Shown: positions 6,479 through 11,898 of the stretch, one piece after another
Position numbering within the stretch: the stretch's first letter is position 1
Layout of the letters: the number at the start of each line of letters is the position of its first letter
Assembly: GCA_035525055.1 (NCBI GenBank)
Contig: DATLEZ010000105.1
Coordinates: 1-11,898 of the forward strand
Direction: 5' to 3'
Length of the DNA stretch: 11,898 nt
DNA from: DATEEG01 sp035525055
GTDB taxonomy: Bacteria; Actinomycetota; Acidimicrobiia; Spongiisociales; ZC4RG35
Notes under the pieces: model-generated
Databases searched by the model: none
What the model was told of the DNA's origin: nothing
Seen by the model: the letters and a program-made list of their open reading frames with translations, nothing else
Made by a program: the position numbers and the translations under genes

Positions 6479-7593
6479 CAGCGGCTCACGAGCCGGTATC
6501 GCCGGCTGTAGAGATTCACGACTGCCGAGATCACGAGGCTGAACATGAGGTAACAACCCATCAAAATGAGGATCGTCTGAGGGGCGGGTTGGCCGTTACC
6601 GATCGCCTGATATGCGATCAGGGTCACATCGGCGAAACCCACAGCGATCGCCAGTGACGTGTTCTTGACATAGTTGAGGTACTGATTGATGGTTGGGGGC
6701 AGGGCGATCCTCAGGGCCTGGGGGAGGACCACAAACCGGAGTCTTTGGGTATTCGAAAGCGCGAGAGCGTTGGCCGCTTCGCTTTGGCCCTTCGAGACCG
6801 CCTGGATGGAACCGCGGACAATCTCGGCGACATGACTGGCGGTGTAGAGGACCAGAGCAGCCAGGACCGCGAAGAACGCGCCCAGGCCCCCGAAGCCGCC
6901 GGTGATCACCCGCCCGTCGAGTGCCGGAAGCGAAATAGTGAGAGGTCGATCGAGAGCCAGGTATGCAATACCCCCAATCACAACGATGCAGCCCAGAGCC
7001 CAAAGCCAGCGATGGTGCGGCTGGCCGCTTCGTTCTTGCACCCGGGGTCGCCACCACCACAGCACAGCACCCACAACGAAGGACAACGCCAGTATTAACT
7101 GAAAGGTCGAAGCCCTCGCTCCGGAGGAGATGCCCGGTACATAGATCTCCAGGTTGCTGATCACCAACCAGCCGAACGGGGTAATCGGACTTCGAGCAGG
7201 GGGAAGGCGGAGAATCACCGCCTGAAACGCGAAGACGATCAGCAACAGAGGCGGAAGATTGCGAATCGTCTCGACAAAGAGGGACGAGGTCTTGGCCACC
7301 AACCAATTCGACGACAGCCTCCCGACGCCCACAAGGACCCCGATGACCGTCAAGAGCGGGAGGCCCACGATCGCCAGGGCCAGAGTGTTGCGGACTCCGT
7401 TGAGAAGGGCTGCCCGAACAGGTGAGCCCGGGCTGAGATCGGACCCGGCAATCCGAACCCCGAAAGGCTGATCGAGAAACTCGAAGTCGGTGCGGATTCC
7501 GAGGCGCCTCAGGTTGTTGCTGAGGTTAAACCAGAGGATGTAGAGGACAAGCGCGGCAACGACCACCGCGACCAGCTGCGCGATAGAGCGCAA
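6478..7593 (-). CDS. aapQ: Amino-acid ABC transporter permease AapQ (true start probably upstream)
   Basis: The second permease of the importer, 371 residues from the first canonical start, a TTG at 7593. A membrane segment at about 4-22 is followed by NLRRLGI, a periplasmic loop, then NGVRNTLALAIVGLPLL at 65-81, ETIRNLPPLLLI at 108-119, spans near 163-180, 198-214 and 236-250, and the EAA loop at about 267-300 (KGQSEAANALALS, then PQALR). This order fits AapQ/BztB subunits (about 400 residues). The TTG has no good Shine-Dalgarno. The frame continues upstream for 17 more codons encoding an N-terminus (PPFWRDIRVLRSIAQ) that looks like a conserved part of such permeases. That extension contains no ATG, GTG or TTG; it reaches an ATC at 7644 with GAGGGG five bases before it. 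I list the canonical start but think the extended protein is likely the real one. Confidence 0.9.
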   Translation of the reverse strand: MRSIAQLVAVVVAALVLYILWFNLSNNLRRLGIRTDFEFLDQPFGVRIAGSDLSPGSPVRAALLNGVRNTLALAIVGLPLLTVIGVLVGVGRLSSNWLVAKTSSLFVETIRNLPPLLLIVFAFQAVILRLPPARSPITPFGWLVISNLEIYVPGISSGARASTFQLILALSFVVGAVLWWWRPRVQERSGQPHHRWLWALGCIVVIGGIAYLALDRPLTISLPALDGRVITGGFGGLGAFFAVLAALVLYTASHVAEIVRGSIQAVSKGQSEAANALALSNTQRLRFVVLPQALRIALPPTINQYLNYVKNTSLAIAVGFADVTLIAYQAIGNGQPAPQTILILMGCYLMFSLVISAVVNLYSRRYRLVSR

Positions 7594-7641
7594 GACCCGG
7601 ATGTCCCGCCAGAAAGGAGGCCGAGCTTGCGGTTGCGTGGT

Positions 7642-7655
7642 GATGTCTACCCCTC
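7642..7655 (-). promoter_or_regulatory. Candidate ribosome binding site and ATC start for aapQ
   Basis: On the minus strand GAGGGG (7655-7650) is followed by a 5-base spacer TAGAC and then ATC (7644-7642), in frame with aapQ. An in-frame TGA overlaps this motif's upstream edge, so nothing further upstream can be the start. The position is right for initiation and the downstream residues look like real permease sequence. ATC is a rare initiator, so this is a hypothesis. Confidence 0.45.
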
Positions 7656-7656
7656 A

Positions 7657-7741
7657 GTTTGAGGTTCGAAGTCAGAGGTTCGAGGTAGGAAGCCTGAGTT
7701 CGGACGCTCAGACCTCAAACCTCGAACCTCTCACTTCTTAC
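7657..7741. repeat. Paired inverted heptamer arrays between aapJ and aapQ
   Basis: Five consecutive units starting with GT (GTTTGAG, GTTCGAA, GTCAGAG, GTTCGAG, GTAGGAA; 7657-7691) face five ending in AC (CTCAGAC, CTCAAAC, CTCGAAC, CTCTCAC, TTCTTAC; 7707-7741), with a 15-base centre. Bases 7674-7686 pair perfectly with 7719-7731, and the stem extends outward with mismatches. A smaller CTGAG/CTCAG stem is nested (7694-7698 with 7707-7711). The array lies in the 160-base gap after the binding-protein gene, where importer operons often carry a hairpin that keeps permease levels below those of the binding protein. Confidence 0.78.
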
Positions 7742-7753
7742 CGGCCAGGCTGC

Positions 7754-8911
7754 CTAACGGTATGGCGGCGCGTACTGGAGCCCTCCGTTGGTCCATAGAT
7801 CGTTGACGCCGCGGCTCAATCCGAGCGCGGTGTCGGGTCCGACATTGCGATCGAAGATCTCGCCATAGTTCCCGACCGCAGCGATCACATTGGTAGCCCA
7901 TCCGATTTCAAGACCGAGACCTGCGTCGAAGGTCGACACTGCTCCGTCGCTTCCCGTTATCTCGAGGCCAAGCAGGCGCCGGATCTCGGCGTTGTCGGTC
8001 TCGGCAAACGAGTCCAGGTTTCCGGATTCGACCCCTAGTTCCTCGGCCAGGATCGTGGCGTAGACGACCCAGTCGATCACCTGCGCCCATTGCGAATCTC
8101 CATCGCGGACCGCCGGTCCGAGCGGCTCCTTCGAGAAGGTCTCGTCAAGGATCACGACCGCATCCGGGCCACCTTCGGCTTCGGGGAAGGCCGAGCGAAC
8201 ACCGGCCAGCTGGGACTTGTCCGAAGTCCACCCGTCGCATTGGCCTGCCACGAACGCGGCCTGTAGAACCTCGTTGTCCTCGAAGGTCAGTGGTTCGTAC
8301 GGTATGTCCGCAAAGCGGGTAGCCAGGTTCAGTTCCGTAGTCGTCCCCGAAAGGACACAGATGGCAGTGTTGGCCAGGTCCTCCAGGGTCGTGAAGCCCG
8401 AGTCCGACCTCACCATCATCCCTTGCCCGTCGTAGAACGTCGTGTGCAGGAAGGTGGCGCCTTCCCCACCGTCACGACTGGACGTGAAAGTTGTGTTTCT
8501 GATCAGGACATCGATCTCTCCCGACTGCAGAGCCGTGAACCTCTGCTGAGCGGTCAATGCCACGTACTCGACCGCCTCTGGGTCGCCGAGCACGGCAGCT
8601 GCCACCGCCTTGCAGAAGTCGATATCGAATCCGGACAGCGTCCCGTCCGGGTTGCGGAAGCCGAAGCCCGGGACCGACTCATTGACTCCACACAACAGGG
8701 TCCCCCGGGCTTGAACCTCCCCGAGCAGTTCACCGCTGGGAGCCGGCGCCGGGGGTGCGGTGGTCTCAGTGCCTGGATCGGCGGTAGTTGCCGTGCCAGA
8801 GTCGGTGGTGGCGGTCCCGCTGGCCGTTGTGGTGGTGGTGTCGGCGGCCTGTGTGCATGCTGACAGCGCAAACAGAAGCGCTGTAGCTAATAAGAGGAGT
8901 GGTTTTCTCAT
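7754..8911 (-). CDS. aapJ: General L-amino-acid-binding lipoprotein AapJ
   Basis: A 385-residue extracytoplasmic solute-binding protein that delivers amino acids to AapQM. The ATG at 8911 has a strong Shine-Dalgarno, AGGGAGG at 8922-8916. The signal peptide ends in a clear lipobox, LSA-C, with Cys19 lipidated. A Thr-rich linker covers about 25-52. The SBP type 3 domain starts near 61: GTLLCGVNESVPGFGF, GFDIDFCKAVAAAVLGD at 94-110, and ALQSGEIDVLIRNTTFTSSRD at 127-147. The C-terminal part (GLEIGWATNVIAAVGNYGEIF near 340 and GGLQYAPPYR at the end) is typical of AapJ/BztA and is absent from shorter HisJ-like proteins. It heads the operon. Lipidation replaces the free periplasmic form of proteobacteria, as expected in a monoderm. 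The promoter is probably upstream among the GC-rich repeats or the palindrome, but I cannot place it. Confidence 0.95.
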   Translation of the reverse strand: MRKPLLLLATALLFALSACTQAADTTTTTASGTATTDSGTATTADPGTETTAPPAPAPSGELLGEVQARGTLLCGVNESVPGFGFRNPDGTLSGFDIDFCKAVAAAVLGDPEAVEYVALTAQQRFTALQSGEIDVLIRNTTFTSSRDGGEGATFLHTTFYDGQGMMVRSDSGFTTLEDLANTAICVLSGTTTELNLATRFADIPYEPLTFEDNEVLQAAFVAGQCDGWTSDKSQLAGVRSAFPEAEGGPDAVVILDETFSKEPLGPAVRDGDSQWAQVIDWVVYATILAEELGVESGNLDSFAETDNAEIRRLLGLEITGSDGAVSTFDAGLGLEIGWATNVIAAVGNYGEIFDRNVGPDTALGLSRGVNDLWTNGGLQYAPPYR

Positions 8912-8950
8912 GTGACCTCCCTAGGTTTCTCCCGTGTTTTACTTGGCCGG

Positions 8951-9039
8951 GGGGCCCGGTGCCCTTCCGCCTTTTCCTTGCGGGGGGACCGGTGCCCTTC
9001 CGCGATTTTCCTTTGGCGAGGGGCCCGGTGCCCTTCCGC
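8951..9039. repeat. Three GC-rich direct repeats upstream of aapJ
   Basis: The 20-base core GGGGCCCGGTGCCCTTCCGC occurs at 8951-8970, at 8984-9003 (one change, C to A) and at 9020-9039. The spacings are 33 and 36 bases. The first two cores are followed by a similar TTTTCCTT-type segment. Each core can fold weakly (GGGC with GCCC). The repeats lie in the 279-base gap between divergent aapJ and the sigma-factor gene, on the aapJ side, so they may be in its leader or act as binding sites. Apart from these repeats and the palindrome at 9107-9123 I see nothing certain in the gap. Confidence 0.8.
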
Positions 9040-9106
9040 CTGCCGGGAGGTAGTCGACCCTAGCGCCGGATCAGGCCCAACGGCGCGGGATGACTAGTGC
9101 GAACCA

Positions 9107-9123
9107 GGAATGAGCCTCATTCC
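9107..9123. promoter_or_regulatory. Perfect 17-bp palindrome, candidate operator
   Basis: GGAATGAG, a central C, then CTCATTCC: eight perfectly paired bases on each side. It is 68 bases before the sigma-factor start and 196 bases before the aapJ start, in the shared divergent intergenic region. Size and symmetry fit a dimeric transcription-factor site. No regulator gene is present in the window to link it to. Confidence 0.55.
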
Positions 9124-9190
9124 GTAACACGCGGAGGCCGCTTGTGACATTCTTAAAGGACACCTCCAAACGGGTGGAACGGAACAATCC

Positions 9191-9778
9191 TTGGATAACA
9201 CAGACGCTGCGCTGCTAACGGCTGCGTCCAATGGGGACGCTGATTCGTTTGCCATGTTCTTTCGTCGTCACGTTTCCCCCGTGACTCTCTACGGCCTTAG
9301 GCGCTGCTCCGACCCCGACGATGTCGCCGACCTGGTGGCCGAGACTTTCCTGGTGGCCCTCCAGGCTTCGGGTCGCTATGTGCCGGAAACGGACACTGCT
9401 TTGCCGTGGTTGTTTGGCATTGCCCGGCGGGTTCTGGCCAAACAACGCCGCCGAAAGGCCGGAACCCGGCGCCTGCTCGTGAAAGCGACCAATGCTCACC
9501 TCCTGTTCACATCGTCTGAGGAGGATGCCGTGGCGGCAGCCATCGACGCCGCCCGGCAGGCTCCGCTTCTGGAAGCGGGCCTGGCGACCCTCAGCACGAA
9601 CGAGCGCGAGGTGCTCGAACTCGTTGCCTATGACGGGCTGACGCCGTCAGAAGTTGCGGCGATGCTCAACCTCAGCCCCAACGCGGCCCGGCTTCGCCTC
9701 TCCCGGGCCCGTCGCCATCTGCGACAGGTGCTGGACCCCGCCACGGGCGTGGAGACGGAGGCTCGCCATGCGTTCTAA
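9191..9778 (+). CDS. RNA polymerase sigma-70 family (ECF-like) factor
   Basis: A 195-residue protein starting at TTG 9191 with a GGAAC purine run about 6 bases upstream; no ATG is better placed. Region sigma2 spans about 17-88: the ADSFAMFFRRHV helix, then DPDDVADLVAETFLVAL at 41-57 and ALPWLFGIARRVLAKQRRR at 70-88, the core-polymerase and -10 contact helices. Region sigma4 spans about 130-180: LSTNEREVLELVAYDGLTPSEVAAMLNLSPNAARLRLSRARRHLR, cited by its parts, forms the helix-turn-helix for -35 contact. No sigma3 and no extra C-terminal domain are present, so it is ECF-sized. It would redirect transcription to an unknown regulon. The next gene overlaps its last 11 bases, suggesting a coupled partner. 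The group within the ECF family cannot be assigned here. Confidence 0.9.
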   Translation: MDNTDAALLTAASNGDADSFAMFFRRHVSPVTLYGLRRCSDPDDVADLVAETFLVALQASGRYVPETDTALPWLFGIARRVLAKQRRRKAGTRRLLVKATNAHLLFTSSEEDAVAAAIDAARQAPLLEAGLATLSTNEREVLELVAYDGLTPSEVAAMLNLSPNAARLRLSRARRHLRQVLDPATGVETEARHAF

Positions 9779-10199
9779 CGACCGTTTCCGCCGCCCGCGG
9801 GATCCCGACCTGAAGGAATACTGGGATCGCCTGGAGAAGAGACTGCGCACCCAAATGGTGGAGTCGCCCCCTCGCAAGCTGCGCTTTCCGTCCGTGACTC
9901 GCGTGATCCGCACAATGGCTCGCCCTGCCTTGCACGGGAGCATGGCAATGGTCATGGTGGCTGTGGTCGTCCTGACCGGCAGGGCTGCGCCCACCCACCT
10001 GGATTCCCCGACCCAGTTGACGCTTGCCACCACGGCCGCGGGCCCGATCTGGGTCGAGGTCGAAGAAGTCGCCGATCCCCTTCCCAAGCGATCGATGGTC
10101 GTAGTCAATCGGCGACCACCGCGATTCGTCACTCTGGTTTCGAACGAGCGGCAGCCATCGGCTCCGCTGCCGGAAACCAACAGTCCCGCGACGGTCTAG
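9768..10199 (+). CDS. Small single-span membrane protein coupled to the sigma factor (putative anti-sigma-like)
   Basis: I chose the ATG at 9768 because GGAGG lies 6 bases upstream; the frame is open further 5' but only inside the sigma-factor gene. The 143-residue protein has a very basic and charged cytoplasmic N-terminus (1-50, rich in Arg, with a short DLKEYWDRLEKRLRTQM helix-like stretch), one membrane segment at about 54-70 (ALHGSMAMVMVAVVVLT), and an outside part of about 70 residues ending in a Pro/Ser/Thr-rich tail. It contains no cysteine and no HxxxCxxC motif, so it is not a zinc-binding anti-sigma factor. The 11-base overlap with the sigma gene is the main reason to suspect a regulatory partner. 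I do not recognise the family; a cytoplasmic sigma-binding helix tied to an outside sensor is inference. Confidence 0.75.
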   Translation: MRSNDRFRRPRDPDLKEYWDRLEKRLRTQMVESPPRKLRFPSVTRVIRTMARPALHGSMAMVMVAVVVLTGRAAPTHLDSPTQLTLATTAAGPIWVEVEEVADPLPKRSMVVVNRRPPRFVTLVSNERQPSAPLPETNSPATV

Positions 10200-10234
10200 T
10201 CGAGGCTCCAGTTCCGCGATCTAGTTCCGCGCCG

Positions 10235-11898
10235 CTACTCGCCGAGGAGAAGAGCGACGCGACCGACCAGCGAGTCGGCGTCAAGCCCGAGTTCTTGCAG
10301 CAAGTCATCGACGGTTCCGGCCGGTAAGAATCGATCAGGGATTCCCATCACCGTGACCTTCGACGCCAGATCGGACCCGGCCAGGTGCTCGAGCACGGCG
10401 CTGCCAAAACCTCCCGAAACGATGTTGTCTTCAAGGGTCACGACCCGGCGGTAGCTCGAGACCCACTCGTCTAGCCGGGAATCGAGGGGTTTGACCCATC
10501 GAGCGTTGACGACTCCGCAAGAGATGTTGCGAGCAGCCAGGTTGGAAGCGACCTTCTGGGCAATCTCGACCATCCGTCCGACTGCCAGGATGAGCACATC
10601 CTCCCCTTCCCGGACCTCCTCCCAGACACCAACCGGGATCGGAGTCGCCGGTAGCGCCGGCAACGATGAGGCCGAGGCCTTAGGGAACCTAATTGCAATG
10701 GGACCATCATGGGCGACGGCGGTCTCGATCATTCCTGCCAGCTCGTGAGCGTCGGCCGGGGCCCCGACCACCATGTTGGGAATCATTCGGAGATACGAGA
10801 GGTCGAAGACTCCATGATGCGACGGACCATCGGGCCCGGTGATGCCCGCCCGGTCAATCAAGAACACCACCGGTAAATCGTGCAGGGAGACATCGGTGAT
10901 GATCTGGTCGAAAGCACGCTGGAGAAAACTTGAATAGATCGCAACCACCGGCCTCTTTCCGGCCATTGCCACGCCGGCGGCCAGGGTGACGGTGTGCTGC
11001 TCGGCGATGCCGGTGTCGATCACCCTCTCGGGCATTTCGTCGGCCATCTCCTGGAGCCCGGTCGAGGAGATCATTGCGGCCGAGATCGCCATGACGTCGG
11101 GGTTCCGTCGGGCAATGTCGAGTACCGATCGACCTGCGATGTCTGTCAGTTTGGTCTCCGCCTTCAGCGCGCGACCGGTGGCAATATCGAAACTGCCAGG
11201 ACTATGGAGCTTGTCGATCTCGTCGGCGATTGCCGGCCCGTAGCCCAGTCCCTTCTCGGTTATGACATGGACGATGACCGGCTCCCCGTACTCACGAGCC
11301 TGTGCAAGCGTGGTCTCAAGGAGCTTCAGGTCATGCCCATCGATGCGCCCGGAGTACTTCAGGCCGAGGGTGTCAAAGACCGTCGACGGCTCGAGGATCT
11401 GCTTGAACGCTTCCTTGAAGCGGCTGGCCATCTCGTCGGCGGTTTCACCGACCACCGGCAGACCTCGCAGCATCCGACCGAAGGTGCGCTTAGTCCATTC
11501 GTAGCGGGGGTCGAGGCGGTAGTGCGAAAGGTTGGCGAGGGCGGCCAAGCCTCCGACCGTGGGGGCATATGAACGTCCGTTGTCGTTGACGACGATCACC
11601 AGATTGGTGGGCCGGGCCACAGCGATGTGGTTGAGGGCCTCGTAAGCCATGCCTCCGGTGAGCGCCCCGTCCCCGATGACGGCCACCGTCCAATAGTCGG
11701 GATGAGTGAGGGCGTGACCGAGGGCATACGACAGGGAGGTCGAAGCGTGGCTGTTCTCGACGAAGTCATGGGGGCTCTCCGACCGGCTTGGGTAACCCGA
11801 CATTCCCCCGTACTTGCGGAGGCTGGAAAAACCCTCCATGCGGCCGGTGACCAACTTATGAACATAGGCCTGGTGCCCGACGTCCCAGATGATCCGGT
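10235..11898 (-). CDS. dxs: 1-deoxy-D-xylulose-5-phosphate synthase, N-terminus off window
   Basis: This enzyme joins pyruvate and glyceraldehyde 3-phosphate to DXP with thiamine diphosphate, the first step of the MEP isoprenoid pathway; DXP also feeds thiamine and pyridoxal synthesis in many bacteria. The visible 553 residues begin with IIWDVGHQAYVHK, so roughly 60-80 N-terminal residues are missing; the C-terminus is complete, ending in a TAG. Motifs (visible numbering): VENSHASTSLSYALG at about 46-60, thiamine-diphosphate site GDGALTGGMAYEALN from 75, YSGRIDGHD near 181-189, catalytic Glu299 in DTGIAEQHTVTLAAG, and DRAGITGPDGPSHHGVFDLSYLR from 348. The transketolase C-terminal domain follows from about residue 425. 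The VENSHAST and DGPSHHG forms are those I associate with actinobacterial enzymes. It converges on the small membrane-protein gene with only 35 bases between stops, and I see no hairpin terminator there. Confidence 0.97.
   Translation of the reverse strand, partial: RIIWDVGHQAYVHKLVTGRMEGFSSLRKYGGMSGYPSRSESPHDFVENSHASTSLSYALGHALTHPDYWTVAVIGDGALTGGMAYEALNHIAVARPTNLVIVVNDNGRSYAPTVGGLAALANLSHYRLDPRYEWTKRTFGRMLRGLPVVGETADEMASRFKEAFKQILEPSTVFDTLGLKYSGRIDGHDLKLLETTLAQAREYGEPVIVHVITEKGLGYGPAIADEIDKLHSPGSFDIATGRALKAETKLTDIAGRSVLDIARRNPDVMAISAAMISSTGLQEMADEMPERVIDTGIAEQHTVTLAAGVAMAGKRPVVAIYSSFLQRAFDQIITDVSLHDLPVVFLIDRAGITGPDGPSHHGVFDLSYLRMIPNMVVGAPADAHELAGMIETAVAHDGPIAIRFPKASASSLPALPATPIPVGVWEEVREGEDVLILAVGRMVEIAQKVASNLAARNISCGVVNARWVKPLDSRLDEWVSSYRRVVTLEDNIVSGGFGSAVLEHLAGSDLASKVTVMGIPDRFLPAGTVDDLLQELGLDADSLVGRVALLLGE

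Noticed and set aside
8912..9097. 61-codon plus-strand frame with a repeated RG(A/D)RCPSA peptide
   Set aside because: It starts at a GTG with no ribosome binding site, in the aapJ leader, and the peptide repeat simply follows the DNA repeat. Kept as a repeat, not a gene.
9142..9170. TTGTGA at 9142-9147 as -35 of the sigma-factor gene
   Set aside because: The base 17-18 positions downstream offers only a poor -10 match (TCCAAA); not supported.
10200..10234. AGTTCCGCG repeated at 10210-10218 and 10223-10231 between convergent stops
   Set aside because: Only two 9-base copies at 13-base spacing, not inverted and with no T-tract; too little to call a terminator or site.

Overview
The window is high-GC DNA with Shine-Dalgarno-led operons. 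Four exported proteins carry Thr-rich linkers directly after a lipobox or membrane anchor. Together with the actinobacterial style of the DXS protein, this suggests an uncultured actinobacterium, possibly class Acidimicrobiia. That placement is an inference from protein style, not from a marker gene.

Layout: a partial lipoprotein gene leaves the left edge on the minus strand (1-379). It is divergent from an M20-type amidohydrolase (444-1592, plus). Convergent to that is a minus-strand pair: a CapA-like metallophosphatase lipoprotein (3271-4365) followed by a membrane-anchored PQQ-type beta-propeller protein (1703-3274), with a 4-base start/stop overlap. Next comes a complete minus-strand operon for a general L-amino-acid ABC importer: binding protein aapJ (7754-8911), permeases aapQ (6478-7593) and aapM (5252-6478), and ATPase aapP (4497-5255). 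Across a 279-base intergenic region lies a plus-strand pair: a sigma-70-family factor (9191-9778) overlapped by a small single-span membrane protein (9768-10199). The right end is dxs (10235-11898, minus), the first enzyme of the MEP isoprenoid pathway, missing its N-terminus.

Functionally, the importer supplies amino acids and the M20 hydrolase could release them or related acyl/amide compounds inside the cell. The CapA/propeller pair looks like cell-envelope proteins of unknown role. The sigma factor and its overlapping membrane partner look like a signalling pair with no recognisable anti-sigma motif.

The most unusual content is not a gene. Two families of heptanucleotide tandem repeats are scattered through the window: GTGGTAC/GTACCAC at three loci, and CTCAAAC/TTCGAAC-like units at two loci. 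They lie between convergent genes, after an operon terminator, between aapJ and aapQ, in a divergent promoter gap, and once in frame inside the capA-like coding sequence. They resemble in kind the heptamer STRR repeats known from filamentous cyanobacteria. Because 7 is not a multiple of 3, and because copies occur in opposite orientations, they could cause frameshifts, inversions or deletions. Other points of note are an aapQ reading frame that extends 5' of its first canonical start to a well-placed Shine-Dalgarno followed by ATC, a perfect 17-bp palindrome, and three GC-rich direct repeats in the aapJ/sigma-factor intergenic region.
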